From the NCBI GenBank assembly GCA_946414395.1, contig CAMKOE010000003.1:1-64000 (forward strand): a stretch of DNA of 64,000 bases, in the 5' to 3' direction. A model generated the notes under the pieces. It saw only the letters and a list, made by a program, of their open reading frames with translations, ran no database searches and had not been told where the DNA came from. The position numbers and the translations under genes were made by a program. Numbering within the stretch: the stretch's first letter is position 1; each line of letters opens with the position of its first letter. Shown piece after piece: positions 27,931 through 37,424 of the stretch. Origin of the DNA: an uncultured Porphyromonadaceae bacterium (GTDB lineage: Bacteria > Bacteroidota > Bacteroidia > Bacteroidales > Muribaculaceae).

Positions 27931-28071
27931 AACAGCCTCATGGTCAACCACAAAGCCCCCAAAACGACCAAATTATGTACCATATAACCATTTACAACCA
28001 CAAAGATACTCGTTTTTCATAATACAATGGCAATTGAACAAATGAAATAATTGAAAATTTTCTATGATTTA

Positions 28072-28103
28072 TTTGGCAGATAATAGAAAAATTTCTATCT
28101 TTG
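28072..28103 (+). promoter_or_regulatory. hicAB promoter with overlapping operator
   Basis: TTTG 28072-28075, TATCTTTG 28096-28103; palindrome ATAGAAA-AA-TTTCTAT at 28083-28098 overlaps the -7 box. Confidence 0.7.
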
Positions 28104-28136
28104 CAGGGTGAACATGATTTAAACAAGACTACAATT

Positions 28137-28316
28137 ATGAAATATAAAGAATTTCACCGCAAGATTGTCGCTGCTGGATGGAAGTTTGATCATGCCGAAG
28201 GCAGCCACTATTTCTACATCAAGGACGGGCAATTATCAGTACCTGTTCCCTACCATGGCTCGAAGGAAATTCCTGAGCCACTAAGAAAGAAAATAGCGAA
28301 ACAGATGGGAATTTAA
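28137..28316 (+). CDS. hicA: HicA-type mRNA interferase toxin
   Basis: MKYKEFHRKIVAAGWKFDHAEGSHYFYIKDGQ...VPYHGSKEIPEPLRKKIAKQMGI. Confidence 0.9.
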   Translation: MKYKEFHRKIVAAGWKFDHAEGSHYFYIKDGQLSVPVPYHGSKEIPEPLRKKIAKQMGI

Positions 28317-28368
28317 CCCCCTTTCGCTACCTGCCAAAACAAAGAACAACTAACAATAACCAATAACC

Positions 28369-28782
28369 ATGTCTATGAAAAAGAAAATCATTATTAACAT
28401 CTGCGCAAGCCAAGACCACTTTGGAGCCTATAGCGTCAATTGTGAGGGCATCTATGGAGCTGGTGATACCATCGACGAGGTTAAAGCCGATGTAGAAGCC
28501 GCCATTGCACTAATCAAAAAGAATCTACCCGAAGATCGCTGGCCCGAAGAGATTAAGGGCGAATATGAATTAGAATGGCACTACGATACCCAGAGCCTAT
28601 TGTTACACTACGGCACATTGATGTCACTTGCAGGACTTGAACGCATTACGGGCGTGCATCAAAAACAGTTGTGGGCCTATATGCATGGCCGCAGCAAACC
28701 CCGCCGCCCCCAAGCTGACAGAATTGAAGCCGGCCTACACCGCTTTGGCCAAGAATTGTCATCCCTGTCAGTCTTCTGCTAA
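28369..28782 (+). CDS. hicB: HicB-type antitoxin with C-terminal HTH
   Basis: DHFGAYSVNCEGIYGAGDTIDEVKADVEAAI; RITGVHQKQLWAYMHGRSKPRRPQADRIEAGLHRFG. Confidence 0.9.
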   Translation: MSMKKKIIINICASQDHFGAYSVNCEGIYGAGDTIDEVKADVEAAIALIKKNLPEDRWPEEIKGEYELEWHYDTQSLLLHYGTLMSLAGLERITGVHQKQLWAYMHGRSKPRRPQADRIEAGLHRFGQELSSLSVFC

Positions 28783-28805
28783 AACACAAATTTTAAGGTA
28801 CTCAT

Positions 28806-28845
28806 GTCCCGTGTTTCCTTTTCAGCACGGGACTCTTTGTTTTTA
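28806..28845 (+). terminator. Terminator after hicB
   Basis: GTCCCGTG-tttccttttcag-CACGGGAC then TCTTTGTTTTT. Confidence 0.8.
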
Positions 28846-28978
28846 CTGCTTATTTGGGTGTTTTAAGGGATTGAATCACCTTCGTTTAAATCAAATAATT
28901 ACACTAGAAAAACCATAGTTTATTGTCTATTCGTGTGCCAAAAGTATAGGAAATCACACTGATTTGGCACTCGAAAAT

Positions 28979-29210
28979 GTAGTGGGTGCATTGGTATTCG
29001 TTGCAGACGCACTTCTTCTTGGGGTGCCCATAGTACCCGCAAGGACACGGATTCATCGACGCCACAAGCATGAACGACGCCGGGTACTCTGTAGAATATT
29101 TTGCCCTACTAATACTGATAATCCGGTCCTCCAACGGCTGCCGCATCACCTCTAAAACGGAGCGATTGAACTCGGGTAGTTCGTCCAAGTGGAAAGACTT
29201 GCCCCATTTC
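28979..29210 (-). pseudogene. comM/yifB fragment 2
   Basis: [72 protein letters not shown], near-identical to the intact comM segment. Confidence 0.85.
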
Positions 29211-29212
29211 AA

Positions 29213-30415
29213 CTACTTCTCTTTGTCCAGGAAATCGTTGCGGTCGATGTTTTCCATCAGGTAATTGCGTATCTCGTCCTCAGAGGGGAGTTGCATGCGG
29301 TATTTGCTCACGAACAGGTTTTGGGACAGCCCTTCGGTGGCATACTTGACCGTGGTTTCACCATAGTCGGTACATAGCAGCAGGCCGATAGGGGGATTAT
29401 CGTCGGGCTGCATGACCTCATGGCGGTAATAGTTGAGGTAGAGATTCAACTGTGACGCATACTCGTGGCGGAAGCGGTCAATCTTCAGGTCAACGATGAC
29501 ATGGCATTTCAAGATGCGGTGATAAAAGATGAGGTCTGCCTTGAAGTAGTCTTGATCCACCAGGATGCGGCGTTGCCGGGCTTCAAAGCAGAACCCCTTG
29601 CCCATCTCGAGCAAGAAGTGTTGCAGGTGGTTCAGTATCTCGTTCTCCAGTCTGCTCTCAGTGAAAATGTCCTGATGCTGCAACCCGAGAAATTCCAACG
29701 TCACGGGGTCGTGGATAGCATGTTGGGGCTGCAATGTATCGGCCCCCGCTTCAACATACTGCCTCAACGCCAGTTTATCCTTAGACAGCCCCATGCGCTC
29801 AAAATAGAGCGATGACACCTGGCGGTCGAGCTCCCTTGTGGTCCAGCAGCCTGCGATAGCTTCTTGCTCATAAAAGGCACGCTTGAGGTCATCTTCTATT
29901 GATGAGAGGTAAAGCAGACTTGTGAAATTAAGCCGTTGAAACAATCTGGAGGGCGGAGTTTGGTATTGTTCTAATTTGGCGGGCGCTGACCGCCAAATTT
30001 CATCATTTTGATTTTCAGCGATTTGCAATTTGGCGGGCGCTGACCGCCAAATCTCGGGAACAGATGTAATCTGGTTTTCTCTCAGTAATTTGCCGACAAA
30101 GGTAATGACTTCGGTTCCCAATTGCGGATAGCAACAATAAAACAGCCTGCATTCCCTCAATCGACGAGCATTGAGGCCACGTCGATTAATTTTGGCTGCA
30201 AGTTTGTTGAGCAGTTGAGCGCCATACTGGGCACGATCCTCGCCATGCTGCTCATATTCGACGATATAGTGCCCAATGAGCCAGTTGCGTGCCGTGAGCG
30301 ATAGGTTGACCGCATGCGCAGCCTGCACCTGCATCACGTCCTGCACCTGTACAATCTGCTGTGAGAGCCGGTCAATCGTCATGCCAGCTTGATGGTCTGA
30401 AATCTTGTTTTCCAT
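29213..30415 (-). CDS. DUF1016 / YhcG-family PDDEXK nuclease-like protein
   Basis: LSLTARNWLIGHYIVEYEQHGEDRAQYGAQLL; HVIVDLKIDRFRHEYASQLNLYLNYY; start MENKISDHQ. Confidence 0.9.
   Translation of the reverse strand: MENKISDHQAGMTIDRLSQQIVQVQDVMQVQAAHAVNLSLTARNWLIGHYIVEYEQHGEDRAQYGAQLLNKLAAKINRRGLNARRLRECRLFYCCYPQLGTEVITFVGKLLRENQITSVPEIWRSAPAKLQIAENQNDEIWRSAPAKLEQYQTPPSRLFQRLNFTSLLYLSSIEDDLKRAFYEQEAIAGCWTTRELDRQVSSLYFERMGLSKDKLALRQYVEAGADTLQPQHAIHDPVTLEFLGLQHQDIFTESRLENEILNHLQHFLLEMGKGFCFEARQRRILVDQDYFKADLIFYHRILKCHVIVDLKIDRFRHEYASQLNLYLNYYRHEVMQPDDNPPIGLLLCTDYGETTVKYATEGLSQNLFVSKYRMQLPSEDEIRNYLMENIDRNDFLDKEK
29973..30052. repeat. Two copies of a palindromic 27-bp unit inside the DUF1016 gene
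   Basis: AATTTGGCGG-GCGCTGA-CCGCCAAATT at 29973-29999 and 30027-30052 (54-bp period). Confidence 0.85.
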
Positions 30416-30629
30416 AACCGCAAAGATACACAACAAAAATGTATTTCCCATGCCGCTCAAGTAAAAAAACACAAGCAATATGGGACGCGATTGTGAAATA
30501 ATGACTATATTTGCAGTTGTTCTTTGACAGAAGCCAGCCTACGGATGGTGGCGGATTTTACATCAAAAAAGCCGTCCCTATTTTCCTTCTTTAGTCATAT
30601 AAAAACAAGGAAACTTAACTCGATTCATC

Positions 30630-31223
30630 ATGAAACATCTATTATATCTGATTGCCATAGCAGTTTGCTTGACCGGATGCCATTCTGAGAAGACTGAATT
30701 GGCAAAAGGTTCGTTTGACGTTGATTTGTATGAGTTTGTCGACAGCAATTTAGCGATGTCGTTGGACAGTATAGTTGCAAATATGCCTGATTCTGGAATG
30801 ATAGACTGCAATGCCTATCTTATTAGATATACCGATATCCCTGATACGGTTTTCTATCATCAAAATTGGCCTGTGTTCAGTGAGATGCCTGAAACCCTTC
30901 TGTATTGTGATGAGCCCTTCATGTCCAATCTGAGCATACAAAGTTACAATTATGAATACTATGGCTGGGATTATAAGCCTAAGAGGGCAGTGGGAGCATG
31001 CAAACTTAATGACAAACTATGCTACATCATCGAGCTCCAAACGGCACAACGACTATTCAAGAAGACAAACCAGACGGACTCAGTGATCTGGGAAACCGAT
31101 GGCTCAATCTGTCCATGTTCTGAACAGGAGTATTTTTTCAATATCGACAAGAGGAACCGATGCCAGATGCTTAACTACATGTGGAATGAGATTCATCCGT
31201 TTTCCACGGTCTCTGATTTTTGA
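30630..31223 (+). CDS. Hypothetical lipoprotein
   Basis: Lipobox CLTGCHS; MKHLLYLIAIAV start. Confidence 0.7.
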   Translation: MKHLLYLIAIAVCLTGCHSEKTELAKGSFDVDLYEFVDSNLAMSLDSIVANMPDSGMIDCNAYLIRYTDIPDTVFYHQNWPVFSEMPETLLYCDEPFMSNLSIQSYNYEYYGWDYKPKRAVGACKLNDKLCYIIELQTAQRLFKKTNQTDSVIWETDGSICPCSEQEYFFNIDKRNRCQMLNYMWNEIHPFSTVSDF

Positions 31224-31379
31224 AAAAATGGGGCCTCAGGAAAATAGGGACGGTTCGTTTGATGAAATTTTGTATGCAGTTGTTAAGAAATACTTAACAA
31301 CTTAGCATTTTATCAGTACATTAGTTATCAACGAATTGTGCTTCCCCGTTTGGCTTTATTACGATAAGGTGGCAAAAAA

Positions 31380-32927
31380 CTACAATGCACTGCCGAGGTA
31401 GGTGGAGCGGTCGAGGTTGCGGTAGGCGATGGCTTCCATGATGTGGTGGTCGAGGACGTCGGCGGTGCCTTCGAGGTCGGCGATGGTGCGGGCGACTTTG
31501 AGGATGCGGTCGTAGGCGCGGGCGGACATGTTCATGCGCTCCATGGCGTCGCGAAGCTTTTCCAGGCCGGCGGCGTTGGGCTCGGCGTATTTGTGGAGCA
31601 GGGACGGGGTCATCTGGGCGTTGCAGTGGATGCCGGGTTCGTCCTTGAAGCGGCGCTCCTGCAGCATCCTGGCGGCGATGACGCGCTGGCGGATGGCAGC
31701 GCTGGGTTCGCCTGGGGCCTTGCTTGACATCTGCTCGAAATCAACAGGTTGGACCTCGATTTGCAGGTCGATGCGGTCGAGTAGCGGCCCCGAAATCTTA
31801 CTCATGTAGTGCGTGCGCTGGTACTCGTTGCAGACGCACTTCTTCTTGGGGTGCCCATAGTACCCGCACGGGCACGGATTCATCGACGCCACGAGCATGA
31901 ACGACGCCGGGTACTCTGTAGAATATTTTGCCCTACTAATACTGATAATCCTGTCCTCCAACGGCTGCCTCATCACCTCCAAAACGGAGCGATTAAATTC
32001 AGGCAGTTCATCGAGAAAGAGGATACCATTGTGGGCGAGGCTTATTTCACCAGGCATGGGGTAACTGCCGCCACCGACGAGGGCGACTGGCGAGATGGTG
32101 TGGTGCGGACTGCGGAAGGGACGCACGGTCATCAACGTGGTGCCCTGCGGGAGTTTTCCCGCCACGCTGTGTATCTTGGTCGTCTCGAGGGCCTCACTGA
32201 GCGTGAGCGGCGGCATGATGGACGGCAAGCGCTTGGCCATCATCGATTTGCCAGAGCCAGGACTACCCACGAGCAGGATGTTGTGTCCTCCAGCGCAGGC
32301 TACCTCAAAGGCGCGCTTGACGTTTTCCTGGCCCTTGACGTCGGCAAAGTCATAGGGGAAGATGCCCTGGGCCTTGGCGAACTCGGCGCGGGTGTCCACG
32401 ACGGTGGGCTGCAACTCGATTTCGCCATTGAGGAACTGCACGACCTCGATGAGGTTGTCCACACCGTAGATGTTGAGTTTGTTGACCACGGCCGCTTCGA
32501 GGGCATTGGCCCGCGGCACGATGAAACCGTCCAGGTGGAGTTCACGCGCCAGTATCGCCATGGGCAAGGCACCCTTAATGGGCCTCAGGGTGCCATCAAG
32601 CGAGAGTTCGCCCATGAGCATGAATCGGTCGAGCCGGTTGGGGGCTATTTTCTCGTCGCCAGCCAGGATGCCGATGGCGAGCGGCAGGTCATAGGCAGAG
32701 CCTTCCTTCTTGATGTCGGCAGGCGTCATATTGATCATCACCTTCTTGCCCGGGAAGTCAAATCCAGCCTGCTGAATGGCGCATCTCACACGCTCGGCAC
32801 TCTCCTTGACGGCCGTGTCGGGCAGGCCGATAATCATGAAGCCTGAACCCCAATCGACCGTGACTTCGACCTCCACCTTGATGGCATCAATGCCATGAAC
32901 CGCTGCTGCAATCGTTCTCGCTAACAT
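31380..32927 (-). CDS. comM: YifB/ComM family Mg-chelatase-like AAA ATPase
   Basis: [48 protein letters not shown]. Confidence 0.95.
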   Translation of the reverse strand: MLARTIAAAVHGIDAIKVEVEVTVDWGSGFMIIGLPDTAVKESAERVRCAIQQAGFDFPGKKVMINMTPADIKKEGSAYDLPLAIGILAGDEKIAPNRLDRFMLMGELSLDGTLRPIKGALPMAILARELHLDGFIVPRANALEAAVVNKLNIYGVDNLIEVVQFLNGEIELQPTVVDTRAEFAKAQGIFPYDFADVKGQENVKRAFEVACAGGHNILLVGSPGSGKSMMAKRLPSIMPPLTLSEALETTKIHSVAGKLPQGTTLMTVRPFRSPHHTISPVALVGGGSYPMPGEISLAHNGILFLDELPEFNRSVLEVMRQPLEDRIISISRAKYSTEYPASFMLVASMNPCPCGYYGHPKKKCVCNEYQRTHYMSKISGPLLDRIDLQIEVQPVDFEQMSSKAPGEPSAAIRQRVIAARMLQERRFKDEPGIHCNAQMTPSLLHKYAEPNAAGLEKLRDAMERMNMSARAYDRILKVARTIADLEGTADVLDHHIMEAIAYRNLDRSTYLGSAL

Positions 32928-33127
32928 AACCTTGCCATTTTATTAGTTTTGGGCAAAGATACAGAATTATTCCGGCCTGTGCAAATCGCAGTAAATCGGC
33001 CTCAGGGCCACCAATGCCCGTGGAGGCACGCCAGAACAGGGTGCAAAGGCATATAACACGACGGCGGCCTCAAGATCAACTTGAAACCGCCATCGTGATG
33101 ATGATTCAGAATGATGGGGCTGGGGGA

Positions 33128-33862
33128 TTACTCCTCCTCGCCGCCCTCACCCTCGGCCATGGTGGTGAAGACGTTCTGCACGTCGTCATCCTCCTCGAGC
33201 ACCTCGATCAGGGCCTCTACCTCGGCACGCTGGGCCTCGTTGAGGTCCTTGTAGTCGGCAGGCTCATAGACGAACTCACTGCTCTTGATTTCAAAGCCGT
33301 TGTCCTCAAGGTACTTCATGATGTCGCCATTAGCAGCGAAGTCGCCCGAAACGAGCATTTCCTCCTCGTCGATGGCAAACTCCTCGGCGCCGCAGTCGAT
33401 GAGTTCCAACTCGAGTTCATCGGGGTCAACGCCGTCCTTGGGTGCCACATGGAAGTAGCACTTGTGGCTGAACATAAAGGCTACACTGCCCGAGTTGCCC
33501 AGGCTGCCGCCCTTCTTGTTGAAGTAGTTGCGCAGGTTGGCAACGGTGCGGGTTGTATTGTCGGTTGCGGTCTCGACCAGCACAGCAATGCCATGAGGGG
33601 CAAATCCCTCATAGATCACCTCCTTGTAGTCGCCAGCATCCTTCTCGCTGGCACGCTTGATGGCGCGCTCGATGTTCTCCTTGGGCATATTGGCGGCCTT
33701 GGCATTGGCGATCAACGCGCGCAGGCGGGAGTTACCTTCGGGGTCGGGGCCACCAGCCTTGACAGCGATGGTGATTTCCTTGCCGATTCTGGTAAAGGTG
33801 CGGGACATGCTGCCCCAGCGTTTCATCTTTCTTGCTTTGCGGTATTCAAATGCTCTTCCCAT
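33128..33862 (-). CDS. YebC/PmpR family transcriptional/translation regulator
   Basis: MGRAFEYRKARKMKRW, KANMPKENIERAIKRA, YEGFAPHGIAVLVETATDNTTRTVANLRNYFNK. Confidence 0.95.
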   Translation of the reverse strand: MGRAFEYRKARKMKRWGSMSRTFTRIGKEITIAVKAGGPDPEGNSRLRALIANAKAANMPKENIERAIKRASEKDAGDYKEVIYEGFAPHGIAVLVETATDNTTRTVANLRNYFNKKGGSLGNSGSVAFMFSHKCYFHVAPKDGVDPDELELELIDCGAEEFAIDEEEMLVSGDFAANGDIMKYLEDNGFEIKSSEFVYEPADYKDLNEAQRAEVEALIEVLEEDDDVQNVFTTMAEGEGGEEE

Positions 33863-33930
33863 TGTTTTGTATTATTAAGTTTTAAGTTGTGAGTTTTAAG
33901 TTTTTTATTACCGTCGCCTGTCAGGATTGA

Positions 33931-36396
33931 TCACCTGAGTTTTGCGCCCAACTGGGTCTCGAGATTCTTGATGATCTTGTTCATGATGGCATCGATCTGC
34001 TTGTCGTTGAGGGTCTTCTCGTTGTCCTGCAGAATCATGCTGATGGCATAGGACTTCTTGCCAGCCTCCAGTTTGTTGCTCTCATAGACGTCGAACAGCG
34101 TCATCGACTTCAAGAGTTTCTTCTCGCTGGCCTCGACCACGCGGCGGATGTCGTCATAGGTCACCTCGCGGTCAACCAGCAACGCCAGGTCGCGGCGCAG
34201 GGGCAGCGTCTTGGGCAGGTCGCTGTACTTGATGTCCTTCTTCATGGCCATCTTGCAAGCGAGGTTCCAGTTCACCTGAGCGTAATAGACCGGTTGATCC
34301 ACATCAAAGCGCTTGGCCAGCGCCTCGTCCACAACGCCCATCACAGCCACGGTCTTGCCGCCACGGTTGCTGTAGCGCAGGGCCGGGTTCACCGTGTCGT
34401 CCTCATACTGCTCCACCGTCAAGTCGGCCAGGTTCACGCCCAGGTTCACGAGCATGTTCTCCAAGTCGGCCTTCAAGTCATAGACGTTGAGTGCCCTCAC
34501 CTTGTCGGCCCAGGACTCGTCATGATTGTTACCGGTGAGCCACATGGCCATCTGGGTGCTCTCGCTGTAGGGTGCAAGGGCCTTCTCCTCCTGGCTGATG
34601 CTGCCGTCATGGCTATAGACGTTGCCAAACTCATAGAGCCGCAGGTTGGGATTCTTGTGGTTGATATTACGAGCGATGCTCTCCAGACCGCCAAACAGCA
34701 GCGTCTGGCGCATGACGTTCAAGTCGCTGCTCAGCGGGTTCATGATCTTGACGCAAAGGTCGGCAGGATAGGTCGTCAAGCCCTCATAGTAGGCCCCCAC
34801 CGTGAGCGAGTTGTTCATGATCTCGTGATAGCCCACACTGGTCAACTGGTTGCTCACAATTTCCTGCTTGTCGTCACGGAAGTCCACGTCGGTCTTGTTC
34901 GACAGGCTGCTGTGCACCTCGCTGGTGAACTCGACATTGTTGTAGCCATACACGCGCAGGATGTCCTCCACGACGTCACAGGGGCGCTGCACGTCCACGC
35001 GATAGGGGGGCACTACAAGTTGCATCTTCTCCTCGTCCTCGGCCGTGATTTCCATCTCCAGGCTCTTGACGATGTTGCGGATCTCGTTATGGGGGATTTC
35101 CTTGCCGATGAGGCGCTTCACATAGTCATAGTGCAACTCAACGGGGAAACCGGGGAAATCGTGCTCCTTGACATCGATGATGTCGCCACAGATCTCTCCA
35201 CCGGCCAACTCCTTGACGAGCATGGCGGCCAGTTTCAGGTTATAGATGACACTATTGGGGTCAATGCCACGCTCAAAGCGGAACGACGCATCGGTGTTCA
35301 GGCCAAAGCGGCGAGCCGTCTTGCGTATCCACGTGGGATGGAAATAGGCCGACTCCAGGAAGACGTCGGTCGTGGCCTCGGTCACACCCGAGTCAAGACC
35401 GCCGAACACGCCACCGATGCACATCGGCTCCTCGCCGTTGCAGATCATCAGGTCGCGGTCGGTGAGCGTGCGCTCCACGCCATCCAGCGTGACAAACTTG
35501 GTGCCCGGCTCCACGGTCCTTACCACGATGCGGTCTCCCTTGACCTTGTTCAGGTCAAAGCAGTGCATGGGTTGTCCAGTGCCCAGCAGTATATAGTTGG
35601 TGATATCCACGATGTTGTTGATGGGACGCTGTCCCACAGCCAGCAACAGGTCACGCAGCCACTTGGGGCTCTCCTGCACCTTCACGCCGCGCACCGTCAG
35701 ACCCGCATAGCGCGGGCAGGCCTCGGCATTCTCGACAGTGACGGGGATACCGCCATCCTTGCGGTCGATGGCAAACTCCTCGACGCTGGGGCGATGCAGA
35801 TTGCCGTCCATGCCGTGACGCTTCATCCAGGCTGCCAGGTCGCGTGCCACACCATAGTGCGAGCCGCCGTCGATGCGGTTGGGGGTTAGGTCAACCTCGA
35901 TGAGGTAATCATCCTCGATGCCATAATACTCGGCAGCAGGGGTACCCACGACAGCGTCCTCGGGCAGGACGATAATACCGTCGTGGCTGGTGCCCACGCC
36001 GATCTCGTCCTCGGCACAGATCATGCCCAGGGACTCCTCGCCGCGCATCTTGGAACGCTTGATGGTGAATTCCTTGTCGCCGTCATAGAGTTTGGTGCCG
36101 ATGGTGGCCACAATGACCTTCTGGCCGGCGGCCACATTGGGCGCGCCGCAGACGATCTGCACGGGTTCGCCACCGTCACCCAGGTTGACGGTAGTGATGT
36201 GCAGGTGGTCGCTGTTGGGATGGTCGATACAGGTAACTACCTGACCAACAACCAGTCCACGCAGGCCGCCCTTGATGGTTTCCACTTGTTCCACTGCTCC
36301 CACTTCCAGACCCAGCGAGGTCAGCGCCTCGGCCACCTGATCAGGTGTCAGGTCGGTATCAATATAGCGTTTGAGCCATTTATAGGAAATATTCAT
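33931..36396 (-). CDS. pheT: Phenylalanine--tRNA ligase beta subunit
   Basis: MNISYKWLKRYIDTDLTPDQVAEALTSLGLEV, VVGQVVTCIDHPNSDHL, FERGIDPN, C-terminal FDX-ACB. Confidence 0.96.
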   Translation of the reverse strand: MNISYKWLKRYIDTDLTPDQVAEALTSLGLEVGAVEQVETIKGGLRGLVVGQVVTCIDHPNSDHLHITTVNLGDGGEPVQIVCGAPNVAAGQKVIVATIGTKLYDGDKEFTIKRSKMRGEESLGMICAEDEIGVGTSHDGIIVLPEDAVVGTPAAEYYGIEDDYLIEVDLTPNRIDGGSHYGVARDLAAWMKRHGMDGNLHRPSVEEFAIDRKDGGIPVTVENAEACPRYAGLTVRGVKVQESPKWLRDLLLAVGQRPINNIVDITNYILLGTGQPMHCFDLNKVKGDRIVVRTVEPGTKFVTLDGVERTLTDRDLMICNGEEPMCIGGVFGGLDSGVTEATTDVFLESAYFHPTWIRKTARRFGLNTDASFRFERGIDPNSVIYNLKLAAMLVKELAGGEICGDIIDVKEHDFPGFPVELHYDYVKRLIGKEIPHNEIRNIVKSLEMEITAEDEEKMQLVVPPYRVDVQRPCDVVEDILRVYGYNNVEFTSEVHSSLSNKTDVDFRDDKQEIVSNQLTSVGYHEIMNNSLTVGAYYEGLTTYPADLCVKIMNPLSSDLNVMRQTLLFGGLESIARNINHKNPNLRLYEFGNVYSHDGSISQEEKALAPYSESTQMAMWLTGNNHDESWADKVRALNVYDLKADLENMLVNLGVNLADLTVEQYEDDTVNPALRYSNRGGKTVAVMGVVDEALAKRFDVDQPVYYAQVNWNLACKMAMKKDIKYSDLPKTLPLRRDLALLVDREVTYDDIRRVVEASEKKLLKSMTLFDVYESNKLEAGKKSYAISMILQDNEKTLNDKQIDAIMNKIIKNLETQLGAKLR

Positions 36397-36540
36397 AGTC
36401 TTGAATAAGAAATTATAATCGCTTAAAAACGTGCAAAATTACAAAAAATCTCTCTATCTGACAACGACATGACAATAAATATTGCCTCCCCGCGGTTTCG
36501 GCGAGATTCGGGCATGGTTTTCGGCTTGCCATTGACGGCA

Positions 36541-36580
36541 AAAAAAGGGGTGGCTGTGCGCATCACGCGTTAGCCACCCT
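36541..36580 (-). terminator. Rho-independent terminator (minus strand)
   Basis: Minus: AGGGTGGCT...AGCCACCCCTTTTTT. Confidence 0.8.
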
Positions 36581-36628
36581 GGAAAAGCTATGAGAAAAAA
36601 TATAATTACTTTTTGCAGATAATCGTCG

Positions 36629-37375
36629 TCACTTGGAGAGCATCTTCTTGCTCAGGTAGTTCATGAAGGTGTCCTTGTAGTTGTCACCGATGGGCAGGGA
36701 GACTCCATCCTCAAGAACGATATGGTTTTTCTTCACCTCACTGATCTTGTCCAGGTTGATGATGAATGACCGATGAATGCGCATAAACAGATTAGACGGC
36801 AGATGCTCCTCAATTTTCTTCATGCTGAAGAGGATGATTACCGGTTTCTCCTTGTCGTCACATGATATCCTCAAGTACTCGCTCATGGCCTCGATATAGC
36901 GGATGTGGCTGATGCCGATGCGCACAATCTTGTAGTCACTCTTGACAAAGATGATGCCGTCATCATTGACCTGGGTGGTGACATCGGTCATGGCCTGCTG
37001 TCTGATTTCACACACGTCGCGCACCTTCATGGCCACGGCCTCAAACTCATCGAAGCCGTAGGGCTTGAGCAGATAGCCGACGGCATTGGCCTTATAGCCC
37101 TCGATGGCATACTCGCTATAGGCGGTTGTGAACACCATGACTGGCCCCTTGCTCCCATGTGGATTCAAGGATTTGGCGAAATCAAGGCCGTTGAGGTCAG
37201 GCATGTTGATGTCCAGGAAGAGGGCATCTACCTCAACTTCACTGACAACCTTCTGGGCCTCGATGGCACTGTGGCACTGCGCGACAAGTTCCAGATAAGG
37301 AATCTTGTTGATATAGGTAACAAGTTTCTTGAGCGCTAGGGGCTCATCATCGATTGCAATACACTTTACACTCAT
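36629..37375 (-). CDS. LytTR-family response regulator
   Basis: Receiver domain ALFLDINMPDLNGLDF; C-terminal LytTR RIHRSFIINLDKISEVKKNHIVL. Confidence 0.94.
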   Translation of the reverse strand: MSVKCIAIDDEPLALKKLVTYINKIPYLELVAQCHSAIEAQKVVSEVEVDALFLDINMPDLNGLDFAKSLNPHGSKGPVMVFTTAYSEYAIEGYKANAVGYLLKPYGFDEFEAVAMKVRDVCEIRQQAMTDVTTQVNDDGIIFVKSDYKIVRIGISHIRYIEAMSEYLRISCDDKEKPVIILFSMKKIEEHLPSNLFMRIHRSFIINLDKISEVKKNHIVLEDGVSLPIGDNYKDTFMNYLSKKMLSK

Positions 37376-37424
37376 AGCCTTTCTCTGTTTTTTTAATTAT
37401 TAATGCTTTCTTGCAGGTTCATTG

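Noticed and set aside
27762-29210. CRISPR-like reading of the repeated comM fragments
   Set aside because: Repeats are about 170-230 bp coding homology in only three copies, with genes between them; no short direct repeat/spacer array exists in the window.
29465-29815. 116-aa plus-strand ORF in the DUF1016 region
   Set aside because: Antisense to a well-supported DUF1016 coding region.
31809-32846. 345-aa plus-strand ORF opposite comM
   Set aside because: Antisense shadow; repeated resemblance to plus ORFs at 27804 and 28964 merely reflects the duplicated comM segment.
34294-35889. 531-aa plus-strand ORF opposite pheT
   Set aside because: Same antisense shadow effect; pheT is unambiguous on the minus strand.
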